Assembly: GCF_000385135.1 (NCBI RefSeq)
Contig: NZ_ARQM01000010.1
Span: 1,240,001 to 1,304,000 of the forward strand
DNA: 64,000 bases
DNA from: Promicromonospora sukumoe 327MFSha3.1
Lineage (GTDB): Bacteria; Actinomycetota; Actinomycetes; Actinomycetales; Cellulomonadaceae
Reading direction: 5' to 3'
Shown here: in pieces, positions 1 to 7,624 of the stretch
Position numbering within the stretch: the stretch's first letter is position 1
Layout: each line of letters starts with the position of its first letter
The notes under the pieces: model-generated
What the model saw: only the letters and a program-made list of their open reading frames with translations
What the model was told of the DNA's origin: nothing
Databases searched by the model: none
Position numbers and translations under genes: made by a program

Positions 1-196
1 ACGGGCGGTTGACCTGGAAGTCGTGGAACTCCTCCGGGTCGAGCTCGGTCACCTTCTCGGCGCCCCACACCTCGGCCAGGTGCGTGAGCGCCGTCGTGGC
101 GGCGCTCCCCGCGTCGTTCCACCCTTCGAAGGCAGCCAGGAGCACGGTCTGGCGAGGCGAGGCCTGCTCCGGCTGCTCGTGATGCGCGTCGGTCAT
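1..196 (-). CDS. PAC2 (proteasome assembly chaperone-like) family protein, 3' part beyond the window
   Basis: The first 65 codons are visible on the minus strand; the rest lies beyond base 1. Residues 18-31 read LLAAFEGWNDAGSA, the N-terminal signature of the actinobacterial PAC2 family (relatives of archaeal and eukaryotic proteasome assembly chaperones; in Mycobacterium a PAC2 gene lies in the wider proteasome region). Function in bacteria is not established. The ATG at 196 is chosen because a TAGGGT hexamer lies exactly 6 nt upstream and no ribosome binding site is present, as for other genes here. The nearness to the Pup-proteasome genes 10 kb away is suggestive only. Confidence 0.8.
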   Translation of the reverse strand, partial: MTDAHHEQPEQASPRQTVLLAAFEGWNDAGSAATTALTHLAEVWGAEKVTELDPEEFHDFQVNRP

Positions 197-202
197 CCCC
201 CC

Positions 203-208
203 ACCCTA
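203..208 (-). promoter_or_regulatory. leaderless-type -10 element of the PAC2 gene
   Basis: TAGGGT on the minus strand, separated from the ATG by six G residues. No purine-rich ribosome binding site fits between, so transcription probably starts at or next to the ATG. Confidence 0.55.
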
Positions 209-263
209 GGGTGTGCGGCGCTCGACGTGACCAGGGGCACGGCCGCGTTCGCGGACGGGCGAA

Positions 264-551
264 TCAGAACACGGGGACGCCGGCGCGCAGCGCGCCGCGC
301 ACCTGGACCTCGACCCCGCGCCAGGTCCCGGACCACAGCGTGTAGCCCGGGTTCAGCATGCGCTGGTCGATGGCGTGGTCCAGGCCCAGCGCCCGCGCGA
401 TGCTCTCGCCGTCGTCCAGGTGCCACGGCTGCAGGCACACGCGCTCGGGCGTCACCGTCAGCACCTCGATCCAGTCCGCGCGGACGTGGCGCAGCAGATC
501 GATGACATCGCCAAGACGTTCTGTGACCGACTGCGAGGCAATGGGGTTCAC
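264..551 (-). CDS. hypothetical protein, 95 aa
   Basis: I do not recognise a family. The GTG at 551 is preceded by GGAGAG with 4 nt spacing, which favours it over the ATG at 626. The product is small, soluble and rich in Trp, Val and Asp, with no signal peptide or membrane segment. The N-terminal half (VIDLLRHVRADWIEVL) looks helical and the C-terminal half (WSGTWRGVEVQVRG) looks like beta strands. The codon third positions are GC-biased in this frame, supporting real coding. It is divergent from the XRE regulator gene at 679. Confidence 0.6.
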   Translation of the reverse strand: MNPIASQSVTERLGDVIDLLRHVRADWIEVLTVTPERVCLQPWHLDDGESIARALGLDHAIDQRMLNPGYTLWSGTWRGVEVQVRGALRAGVPVF

Positions 552-678
552 GAGGCTCTCCGGGACACGGGTCGGGCAGGTGGACAGACTGGTACCACCA
601 TGCGCCGGACGCATGGGACGTGCCATCGGCAGCGCCCGGGACGTTTCGGTGATAGATACGTCCCTAAGGGGGTGACAC

Positions 679-1440
679 GTGAGAAACCAAAGACTGGTCG
701 CGGCGATGAGCCAGGCGGGCCTGAGCCAGGTACGGCTCGCGGCCGCGGTGGGCGTCGACCCGAAGACGGTGGAGCGCTGGGTGGCGCAGGGGCGCACCCC
801 GCACCCGCGCCATCGCGTCGCGGTGTCCGACGCGCTGGGCTGCGACGTCGCGGCCCTGTGGGGCGACGTCGACCGCGCGGAGGCCGCCGCCCAGGAGATC
901 GTGGGCGTGTACCCGGCGCGGCGTGCCGTGCCGTCCGGTACGTGGCGGGCGTTCCTGGCGGGGGTGGAGCAGCGGTTCGAGATGCACGCGTTCGCGGCGA
1001 CGTTCCTGCCCGACCAGACGCTCGACCTGACCACCGAGATCGTCACCATGGCGGAGCGCGGCGTGCGGGTCCGGCTGCTGCTCGGCGACCCGGACGGCGA
1101 GGCCGTCGCGGTCCGCACGCGGGAGGAGGGCGGCACGGGCCTCTCCGGCCGGATCGCACTGGTGCTGGCCTACCTGGCCCCCGCGCTCGGCACGCCGGGC
1201 GTCGAGGTGCGGCTGCACGACGAGACGCTGTACGCCACGACCTTCCGGTTCGACGACGACCTCCTGGTCAACACGCACGTCTGGGGCTCGCCCGCCGGGG
1301 CGAACCCGCTGCTGCACCTCAAGGACGGTCCCGAGGCGTCGATGGCGCCCGCCTACCAGGCCGGCTTCGAGCGGGTCTGGAACGCCGCGCCGCCGCTGAC
1401 GGTCTGGCCGCGGACGGAGGACCCGGACAGGGAGTCGTGA
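679..1440 (+). CDS. XRE-type helix-turn-helix regulator with a phospholipase D-like C-terminal region
   Basis: A 253-residue protein. Residues 1-60 form a Cro/C1-type helix-turn-helix (GLSQVRLAAAVGVDPKTVERW is its core, split here by sense). Residues from about 95 onward resemble a degenerate phospholipase D-like fold as seen in actinobacterial regulators of this type, with FAATFLPDQ, a GVRVRLLLGDP strand and a late LVNTHVWGSP segment; a full HxKxxxxD active site is not seen. The GTG at 679 follows AAGGGGG with about 6 nt spacing. The stop codon overlaps the start of the NUDIX gene by one base (TGATG), so the two are translationally coupled. A role as regulator of, or ligand sensor for, the NUDIX enzyme is an inference. 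Confidence 0.8.
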   Translation: MRNQRLVAAMSQAGLSQVRLAAAVGVDPKTVERWVAQGRTPHPRHRVAVSDALGCDVAALWGDVDRAEAAAQEIVGVYPARRAVPSGTWRAFLAGVEQRFEMHAFAATFLPDQTLDLTTEIVTMAERGVRVRLLLGDPDGEAVAVRTREEGGTGLSGRIALVLAYLAPALGTPGVEVRLHDETLYATTFRFDDDLLVNTHVWGSPAGANPLLHLKDGPEASMAPAYQAGFERVWNAAPPLTVWPRTEDPDRES

Positions 1441-1913
1441 TGTCCCGGCGCGACTACTTCGACGACCCGGCCGCGCCGGCGGTGAACTCCGTGGTCCCCT
1501 CGGTCACGGTCGCCGTGCGCGACGACGGCGGGCGCCTGCTGCTCATCCACCGGACCGACAACGACCTGTGGGCGCTGCCGGGCGGGGGCATCGACCCGGG
1601 GGAGACGGTGCGGCAGGCCGGCGTCCGGGAGACCGAGGAGGAGACGGGGTACCACGTGCGGATCACGGGCCTCGTCGGGATCTACACCGACCCCCGCCAC
1701 GTGATCGTCTACTCGGACGGCGAGGTCCGCGCGCAGTTCTCCATCTGCATGCACGCCACGGTCACCGGTGGCAGCGCGCGCATCTCGCGCGAGTCCAGCG
1801 AGGTCGTGTGGCAGCCCGTGGACCGGCTCGGTGAGCTGGAGATCCACCCGTCGATGCGACTGCGCATCGACCACGCGGTGGACACCACGCGCACCGAGCC
1901 GTTCCTGACCTGA
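1440..1913 (+). CDS. NUDIX hydrolase
   Basis: A 157-residue NUDIX-fold hydrolase that should cleave a nucleoside diphosphate linked to another group. The NUDIX box occupies about residues 43-65: a Gly, Glu seven positions into the loop, then RETEEETG, matching GX5EX7REUXEEXGU apart from Thr at the U position. The substrate cannot be named. The start codon overlaps the stop of the upstream HTH gene by one base. It converges on the HD-domain gene, with only 9 bp between their stop codons. Confidence 0.88.
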   Translation: MSRRDYFDDPAAPAVNSVVPSVTVAVRDDGGRLLLIHRTDNDLWALPGGGIDPGETVRQAGVRETEEETGYHVRITGLVGIYTDPRHVIVYSDGEVRAQFSICMHATVTGGSARISRESSEVVWQPVDRLGELEIHPSMRLRIDHAVDTTRTEPFLT

Positions 1914-1922
1914 GGGCTCTCG

Positions 1923-2594
1923 TCAGCCGAGCCGCATGCGCGCGTCGACCGTGGACACGATGCGCCGCAGCTGCGGCTCGGCGCGGTGGATGCTGCGCGA
2001 CACCAGGTGCCCCGGCGCGTAGCGGTCGTAGATGCAGTCCAGGCGCTCGTCGATCGTGACGGTGCGGCCCTTGGCCGAGGTCGTCATGTCGCAGTACGTG
2101 AGCAGGTCGAGCAGCTCGCCGTCCGCGGGCGGCGGGAACTCGCCCCGCAGGTGCGCGTCGAGGTGCCGCTCGCCGGCCTCCGTGAGGGCCGAGGTGTGGT
2201 GCGCCACCAGGCTGGTCAGCGCGTCGGAGGCGCCGAGGCGGCGGAGGTAGCGGGCGCCGTCGAGCTGGTGCAGCCCGGTGTCGCGGGCCGCGGCGGCGTA
2301 GCCGATGTCGTGCAGGTAGGCCGCCGTGACCAGGAGCTCGGGCAGGCCCAGGGCTTGAGCCACGTGCTCCGCGCGCCGTCCCACGCCGAGCGAGTGGGCG
2401 AGGCGGTCGGTGCTCGGCTCGAAGACCTCCACGAGCAGCGCCTGCGCGCCCGCGGGACCGAGCTCCCGCGGGGTGGTTCCTTGCATCGCTTCACCGTAGG
2501 GCGCGGGGCCGTGCACGGCGCGCCGGGCGGCGGCCCGCGCGGCGCTGCGTGCGGTGAAGAGGGTGGTCAGAGAAGGCGTTCTGGTCTCGATCAT
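1923..2594 (-). CDS. HD-domain phosphohydrolase family protein
   Basis: A 223-residue protein with an HD metal-binding domain: RLAHSLGVG near residue 64 (first His), AAYLHDIGYA near residue 91 (the HD pair) and VAHHTSA near residue 130. Such proteins hydrolyse phosphoester bonds in nucleotides or related molecules; the substrate is unknown. The ATG at 2594 is preceded by GGGGGAGAG with 5 nt spacing. The ATG at 2486 would remove 36 residues and has only a weak site. The gene starts 22 bp after the stop of the 133-residue gene upstream, so both are probably one transcript. Confidence 0.82.
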   Translation of the reverse strand: MIETRTPSLTTLFTARSAARAAARRAVHGPAPYGEAMQGTTPRELGPAGAQALLVEVFEPSTDRLAHSLGVGRRAEHVAQALGLPELLVTAAYLHDIGYAAAARDTGLHQLDGARYLRRLGASDALTSLVAHHTSALTEAGERHLDAHLRGEFPPPADGELLDLLTYCDMTTSAKGRTVTIDERLDCIYDRYAPGHLVSRSIHRAEPQLRRIVSTVDARMRLG

Positions 2595-2616
2595 GTGCTC
2601 TCCCCCTGCGTCGTCG

Positions 2617-3018
2617 TCAGAGTTCCGGGCGGCCCTTCACGATCCACTCCCGCACGAGCGCCGTCGCCCGTCGGTGGCCGGCCAGCGCCTGCTCCCGGGT
2701 GGCGTGCAGCTCGGCGTGCTGCTCGGTGCAGTCGAGGCGCTCGTCCTCGGGGAGCACGCCGTCCGGGTCGAGCCGTTCGACGAACACCATCGTCTCGTAG
2801 ATCAGCGGGGTGTGGTCGTCGTCGTCCTCGAGCGGTGCGGTGGTGTCGATCCCGGTCCAGACCGTGGACACGTGGTAGATCCCGATGTGGTCGCGGGCGA
2901 TGTGCGCGGACCCGGCCCCGAGCCGGAGCACCGACCACTGGTCCTGCGTGATCGGGTTGCCGTCGAGGTCGTAGTACATCCGCTGCGAGAGTCGCTCGAA
3001 GAAATCGGGTCCGAACAC
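2617..3018 (-). CDS. hypothetical protein, 133 aa
   Basis: No family is recognised. The GTG at 3018 is supported by GGGAGAAAG five bases upstream. The protein is soluble and acidic, with a run of four Asp (EDDDDH) in the middle and a central beta-rich stretch (IGIYHVSTVWTGID, IYETMVFVERL). The C-terminal 40 residues look like one long helix with several Arg and Glu. It lies just upstream of, and in line with, the HD-domain gene, and diverges from the kinase-like membrane gene at 3215. Confidence 0.7.
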   Translation of the reverse strand: MFGPDFFERLSQRMYYDLDGNPITQDQWSVLRLGAGSAHIARDHIGIYHVSTVWTGIDTTAPLEDDDDHTPLIYETMVFVERLDPDGVLPEDERLDCTEQHAELHATREQALAGHRRATALVREWIVKGRPEL

Positions 3019-3200
3019 GGTCTTTCTCCCCCTTCGGTCGGTACCGGGACTCGGCGGCCGAAACCGTCGATCGTGGGCCAGCATCGCCCAGGATGTCGAT
3101 ACGCGCGCGGCGGAGGTGTGGTGGATCCGCTGGTCGGGGACGGATCCCGCGGGTTTGCCGGGTCGGGGTGTTTTCCCAGCGCACAGGCCTGGAACTCCGT

Positions 3201-3206
3201 TATCGT
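3201..3206 (+). promoter_or_regulatory. leaderless-type -10 element of the kinase-like gene
   Basis: TATCGT lies 8 nt before the GTG at 3215; no ribosome binding site is visible between them. Confidence 0.45.
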
Positions 3207-3214
3207 CGCGGACC

Positions 3215-5494
3215 GTGACCAGGGGGCGGCAGGGGGACGGGACACGCGGGACGCTCGAGCGCCTCACCGGGGCGGTCCGCGAGCTGACGGCGGCCGACGG
3301 CGCGCGCGGGGGCGGGCTGGACCGCTGGAGCGTCGAGGACTGGCACGCCGTGCTCCTCGACCTCCCGCTCGACGAGCGGGCGTACGCCGACCGGTTCCAG
3401 GTCTCGCGCGAGCGCGAGATCGAGCTGCTGTGGGCCTGGTGGACGACGCGGGACGCCGCCGCCGTGCCGCCGCGCACGGCCGGCTTCCTCGGGTACTACC
3501 TGCTCACGCTCGTCGCCATGCACTGCTCGGACCGGATCCGGTTCCACGGCGACGCGCCCTGGGCGCTGACGGTCGCCGGACGGCCCGCCGGGCAGGTCAG
3601 CGGCGCGCTCGTGGCCGACCCCGACGTGCGGCGCGCGCTGGCCGCGCTCCACGACCCGGGCGACGGGCGGGCGGGCGCGACGTCCGGGGCGGCCGCGGAG
3701 TGGGCCGCGCTCGACCTGACGAGCCTGCGGTTCCACCGGCACGGCACCACCTCGATCATCCTCACCGGGCGGGTCGCGAAGCCGTCCCAGGGCCGCACGG
3801 CGACCTTCGCGCTGAAGTGCGTCATCCACCCGTACCTCACGATCCCGGCGATCGTGGACGCGACCCGCGGCTACCACGCCGAGCACGGGCAGCCGCACGC
3901 CGACCGGCCGTCCCCGGCGGTGCCCGTGTGGGCCAGCCACGACAGCTGGATCCTCATGGACCTGGTGCGGGGCCGGACGCTGGGGGAGCACCTGGCCCAC
4001 CGGGCGGCCGAGCAGCCCGCCCCGCCGGCCCGGGAGATCAACCGCCCCGTGGACACCCCGGCCCTGCGCGACCTGGGCGGCGCCCTCCTGACGGCGCTCG
4101 CGGACCTCGAGCGCCACGACCAGCAGCACGACGACCTCACGCCGTCCAACATCATCGTCCAGGAGGAGCAGCCGGGGCAGGTACGCCTGCGGTTCGTCGA
4201 CCTGGGCGTCAACCACCTGCACGCCCGCTCCATCGCCGGCCAGGGGCAGGGCGAGGGCGTGTTCGCCGCGCCCGAGGTGCGCCGCGACGGCGTCGGCCAC
4301 CCGCTGGCCGACCTGTACTCGCTGGGCGCGCTGCTGATCGCCATCGCCGGGATCCCGCACAACCCCGACGGAACGGTCCCCGACCAGTTCTACGTCGTGT
4401 CCGTCGGCCTGGCCCGGCTCCTGGAGGACCTGACCGACGCCGACCCCGGACGCCGCCTGCTGGTCACCCCGGTCGACCCGGCGAAACCCCGGTTCGAGCA
4501 GATCGGCCGGGTGTTCGCCGACGAGGTCGCGATCCTCGAGCAGGACGGCCGTGAACGGCCCCGCACCACGCTGCAGCGGCTGCGCGACCTGTCGCCCGGC
4601 GCGGGCACCGTTGCCCGCCAGCGCCGCAAGCTGCAGGTGCGCACCCGCCAGGTACGCGACGCCACGAGCGCCGCCCACCTGCGGCAGGCCCGCCGGCTGC
4701 AGCGCTGGGCCTGGCTCTTCGCCGTCCTGATCTGGTCCGGGACCGCCCTGGTCATCACGTGGTGGTCCCGCGACCTCGGGCTGTCCTGGCAGGCCAAGTG
4801 GTTCGAGATGGCCGACGAGGTGTTCGGCCGCTCCGGGGCCGGACTGGTCCTCCTCGACGACGTCCGCGCCCCCGACTACCCGATCCCCGACCCCTGGGGC
4901 AACCTGCCCGTGCGCCTGGTGACCCTGACGTTCGCGCTGGTCTGCGCCCGGCTCTACCTCAACGTCTTCGCCGAGCTGAGCACCGTGTGGGCCCTGCCCC
5001 GCGACCGACGGCACCGGCTGCGGGCCGTCACCGCCGAGGTCGGCCTGCGCTCCCTGGCCGTCCTGCCGCCCCTCTACGTGGTGCTGCCGACGCTCGTGGA
5101 ACGCGACTGGTGGCCCCTGTTCACCTTCGTCGGCCACGTCACCTTCGCCGTGGTGGTCCAGGCCTGCCTCTGGTTCGCCTGGGCCACCAACGCCCGCGCC
5201 CGCGCGGCGGGGCTCACGTCCGTGCCACGCGGCGAGATCGCCACGCTCGGCCGGCTGGCGGCATGGCAGCCCACCGTGGCCGTCTACCTGGTCCCGATCA
5301 TCGGCATCGGCACCCTGCTCTCCCTGGGGCTCGTGCAGGACGTGCTGGTCTACGCCTCGTTCGTCAGCCTGATCAACCTGGGCATCTTCTACCCCAAGAG
5401 CGCCGGCACCGACGCCCCGTACATCCGCGCCGGCATGAACCGGGCGGCGCTCGCGGCCGAGCGGCTGGAGCACCTGGAGCGCCGGGGGGTCTGA
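3215..5494 (+). CDS. protein-kinase-like domain fused to a multi-pass membrane region
   Basis: A 759-residue protein. Residues 1-150 are an unrecognised N-terminal region. A kinase-like core follows: candidate beta-3 Lys at K201 (TFALKCVIHP), catalytic loop H305-D-D307-L-T-P-S-N312, a VDLG segment with D329 in place of DFG, and a GVFAAPEVRRDG segment resembling an APE motif, then DLYSLGALL. The +2 Lys of the loop (HRDLKP) is Thr. The Asp, Asn and Asp needed for metal and phosphotransfer remain, so activity is possible. From about residue 497 there are five or six hydrophobic segments (for example WAWLFAVLIWSGTALVI, YLVPIIGIGTLLSLGL). The start is set by the TATCGT element rather than the upstream GTG at 3116. 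The substrate is unknown. Confidence 0.75.
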   Translation: MTRGRQGDGTRGTLERLTGAVRELTAADGARGGGLDRWSVEDWHAVLLDLPLDERAYADRFQVSREREIELLWAWWTTRDAAAVPPRTAGFLGYYLLTLVAMHCSDRIRFHGDAPWALTVAGRPAGQVSGALVADPDVRRALAALHDPGDGRAGATSGAAAEWAALDLTSLRFHRHGTTSIILTGRVAKPSQGRTATFALKCVIHPYLTIPAIVDATRGYHAEHGQPHADRPSPAVPVWASHDSWILMDLVRGRTLGEHLAHRAAEQPAPPAREINRPVDTPALRDLGGALLTALADLERHDQQHDDLTPSNIIVQEEQPGQVRLRFVDLGVNHLHARSIAGQGQGEGVFAAPEVRRDGVGHPLADLYSLGALLIAIAGIPHNPDGTVPDQFYVVSVGLARLLEDLTDADPGRRLLVTPVDPAKPRFEQIGRVFADEVAILEQDGRERPRTTLQRLRDLSPGAGTVARQRRKLQVRTRQVRDATSAAHLRQARRLQRWAWLFAVLIWSGTALVITWWSRDLGLSWQAKWFEMADEVFGRSGAGLVLLDDVRAPDYPIPDPWGNLPVRLVTLTFALVCARLYLNVFAELSTVWALPRDRRHRLRAVTAEVGLRSLAVLPPLYVVLPTLVERDWWPLFTFVGHVTFAVVVQACLWFAWATNARARAAGLTSVPRGEIATLGRLAAWQPTVAVYLVPIIGIGTLLSLGLVQDVLVYASFVSLINLGIFYPKSAGTDAPYIRAGMNRAALAAERLEHLERRGV

Positions 5495-5602
5495 GCCGGT
5501 GAAGCGGTTCCAGGGCGATATCAGGTGATATGCCCGTTAGTTCCGTCACGGATCACACCGATCAGCGCGCGCAACACCTGTAGTCCGGGTGACGATGAAC
5601 CA

Positions 5603-6145
5603 ATGCTCAACCTGCGAAATCACCGGGTCATGCTCTCGGCCGTCGGCGCGCTCGTCGTCGCCGGCGCCGGCAGCGGCATCGCCTGGTCCCAGGCCGAGCG
5701 CACCAGCGATCCCGCTGACGTGCTGCTCGACGCCGTGGAGCACAGCGAGTCCACGATGCGCGACTACATCGACGTGATCAGCGGCCGGTTCGACGAGATC
5801 GAGGCCACGTCCGACACCGGCGAGAAGGAAGAGCTCGCCGCAGAACTCATGACCGACGTGCCCGAGCTCGCCGAGGAGGCGCGAGCCGAGGTCCTGGGCG
5901 CCAAGGAAGAGGCCCGGGCGGTCTCGCTGCCCGACGGCGGCCGGCTCGACCTGGCCCGCGACGCGTACGTGGCGCACATGGACGCCTGGATCGCGGAGTA
6001 CGACCGGGCGATCGTCGCCCCGGCGAGCGTCGTCGAGATCGAGCCGCGGGTGAACCGGACCTTCGACAAGGCGGTCGCCGCGTTCGACCGCACCGACCTG
6101 GACGCCGACCAGGAGGACCGGGCGGCGGAGCTGCTCGCGGACTGA
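5603..6145 (+). CDS. secreted or membrane-anchored hypothetical protein
   Basis: A 180-residue protein beginning with a short basic stretch (NLRNHR) and a hydrophobic helix (residues 10-27) that reads as a signal peptide or anchor, with a possible signal-peptidase site near AWSQA. The remainder is very acidic and helical, built of Glu/Ala/Asp-rich segments, and probably acts outside the membrane. No family is recognised. The ATG at 5603 is used because it places the hydrophobic helix at the N-terminus; an upstream in-frame ATG at 5525 would precede it with an unlikely 26-residue extension. Confidence 0.65.
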   Translation: MLNLRNHRVMLSAVGALVVAGAGSGIAWSQAERTSDPADVLLDAVEHSESTMRDYIDVISGRFDEIEATSDTGEKEELAAELMTDVPELAEEARAEVLGAKEEARAVSLPDGGRLDLARDAYVAHMDAWIAEYDRAIVAPASVVEIEPRVNRTFDKAVAAFDRTDLDADQEDRAAELLAD

Positions 6146-6157
6146 TCTGATCTGCTG

Positions 6158-6203
6158 GCCGGCGGGGCCACCGGCCCGGTCCCACCGGCCCGGTCCCGCC
6201 GGC
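6158..6203. terminator. bidirectional stem-loop between convergent genes
   Basis: GCCGGCGGG (6158-6166) pairs perfectly with CCCGCCGGC (6195-6203), which abuts the stop codon of the minus-strand HD gene. The loop holds two copies of a 14-bp unit (CACCGGCCCGGTCC). There is no T-run, as is usual for actinobacterial terminators. Confidence 0.5.
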
Positions 6204-6764
6204 TCAGTCCCGCCAACTCATCGGCGACTGGGTGAGCGCGGCGTCCGCGACCCGCTTGGCCACGTCCGTGGTCAGGGCCGCGTACGACGAGTCGATCCAC
6301 TCCTGGACCCCGTCCTGGCCGCCGTGCCGGTACTCGACGGCCTGGACGAGGCACTCCAGCTTGTCCGCGTCGCGGGCGCAGCGTGCCTCCGGCGTCTCCT
6401 GCGCCTCGAACTCGGTGACCGCGTCCAGGACGGTGGCGGCCGCGGCGTCCGGCAGGGGAGCGACCTGGTCGCGGGTGACGGCCACGTTGTCCGGCTTGAT
6501 GAGGTACGGCCGCGCCGTGTGCGGCAGGTCCGTGATGCGGGTCTCCTGCGAGTCGTGCCACAGCGCGAGGTAGGCGGCGCGGGCCGGGTCGGCGCCCTCC
6601 TCGGCGGCCAGCAGGGCGGCGAGCTGCGCCACGCGCAGGCTGTGCTCGGCCACCGACTCCGGGTCGCGTACCCCCACCTGCCACCAGCCGGCGCGGCGCA
6701 GGCGCTTGAGCACGCCCATCTCGAAGGTGAAGGCGGCGATGCCGGAGGCGGCGGTGTGCGTCAT
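6204..6764 (-). CDS. HD-domain hydrolase of the YfbR/HDDC2 type
   Basis: A 186-residue HD-superfamily enzyme. VAEHSLRVAQLAALLA holds the first His, LALWHDSQETRITDLP the HD pair and downstream acidic residues, and RDADKLECLVQA the final Asp. This arrangement matches the 5'-deoxynucleotidase YfbR and eukaryotic HDDC2 group, which dephosphorylate deoxynucleoside monophosphates; that substrate is inferred from family, not shown. The ATG at 6764 is preferred; an in-frame ATG at 6782 would add six residues. The gene is divergent from the HAD hydrolase gene. Confidence 0.82.
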   Translation of the reverse strand: MTHTAASGIAAFTFEMGVLKRLRRAGWWQVGVRDPESVAEHSLRVAQLAALLAAEEGADPARAAYLALWHDSQETRITDLPHTARPYLIKPDNVAVTRDQVAPLPDAAAATVLDAVTEFEAQETPEARCARDADKLECLVQAVEYRHGGQDGVQEWIDSSYAALTTDVAKRVADAALTQSPMSWRD

Positions 6765-6826
6765 GGCGCTATCGTCCGGCATCCGCCGCGTCGCACGCCC
6801 GTTACCGGCCGTTCCATCGCGGCACC

Positions 6827-6832
6827 TAGCAT
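6827..6832 (+). promoter_or_regulatory. leaderless-type -10 element of the HAD gene
   Basis: TAGCAT ends 6 nt before the GTG at 6839. This spacing picks the second of two in-frame GTG codons (6833 and 6839). Confidence 0.5.
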
Positions 6833-6838
6833 GTGTCG

Positions 6839-7543
6839 GTGCCCCGCGAATCCTCAGCCCTGCCCGCCGCCGTCCTGTTCGACATGGACGGCACCCTCGT
6901 CGACTCCGAGGCCTACTGGATGCGCGCGGAGCACGAGATCGTCACCGCGCACGGGGCGACCTGGACGCACGAGGACGCGCTGGGCGCCGTCGGGCAGGCG
7001 CTGCTCACCACCGGCGGCATGCTGCGCGACGCCGGCGTCCCGCTGGAGCCGGCCGAGATCGTGACCTGGCTCGTGGCACGCGTCAACGAGCAGCTGCGGG
7101 AGGCCGTGCCATGGCGCTCCGGCGTCCTGGAGCTGCTGGAGGACCTGCGCTCCGCCGGCGTGCCCTGCGCCATCGTCACCATGTCCTACCGCAGCCAGGC
7201 CGAGGTCGTGGCCGACGGCGCCCCCGCCGGTACCTTCACGCACCTGGTCACCGGCGACGAGGTCACGCACGGCAAGCCGCACCCCGAGCCCTACCTGGTG
7301 GCCGCCGAGCTGTTCGGCGTGCGCGCCGAGGACTGCGTGGCCATCGAGGACTCCGGCCCCGGGATCACGTCCGCGCTCGCGTCGGGTGCCCGCACGCTCG
7401 GCGTGCCGGCCGAGGTGCCGGTACCGCCGCGTCCGGGCCTGAGCCGGGCCGCGTCGCTCAAGCAGATCGACCTGGACGTGCTGCGCCGGATCGCGTCGGG
7501 CGAGGTCGTCGACCTGCTCGGCACGCAGGACCTGGCCGGCTGA
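6839..7543 (+). CDS. HAD-superfamily hydrolase (beta-phosphoglucomutase-like phosphatase)
   Basis: A 234-residue HAD subfamily IA protein. Motif I is FDMDGTLVDSEA with the nucleophile Asp, motif II is the TMS segment (AIVTMSYRS), motif III has the Lys in HGKPHPEPY, and motif IV is IEDSGPGI. The cap domain lies between motif I and motif II. It probably removes phosphate from a small phosphorylated metabolite. A HAD gene close to the RecB-like/TrmI/proteasome genes is common in actinobacteria. It converges on the RecB-like gene; the 81 bp between them contain two copies of GCGGGGGAGACCCG. Confidence 0.88.
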   Translation: MPRESSALPAAVLFDMDGTLVDSEAYWMRAEHEIVTAHGATWTHEDALGAVGQALLTTGGMLRDAGVPLEPAEIVTWLVARVNEQLREAVPWRSGVLELLEDLRSAGVPCAIVTMSYRSQAEVVADGAPAGTFTHLVTGDEVTHGKPHPEPYLVAAELFGVRAEDCVAIEDSGPGITSALASGARTLGVPAEVPVPPRPGLSRAASLKQIDLDVLRRIASGEVVDLLGTQDLAG

Positions 7544-7624
7544 GGTCGGCCCGCGGCGCGGGGGAGACCCGCACCGCGGGGGAGACCCGTGCGCCCGGCC
7601 GGGCCCGGTGCGCGACCGCGCGCC

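Noticed and set aside
2486-2594. A shorter start at 2486 for the HD-domain gene.
   Set aside because: The ATG at 2594 has a much stronger ribosome binding site (GGGGGAGAG) and lies just after the upstream gene in the same operon.
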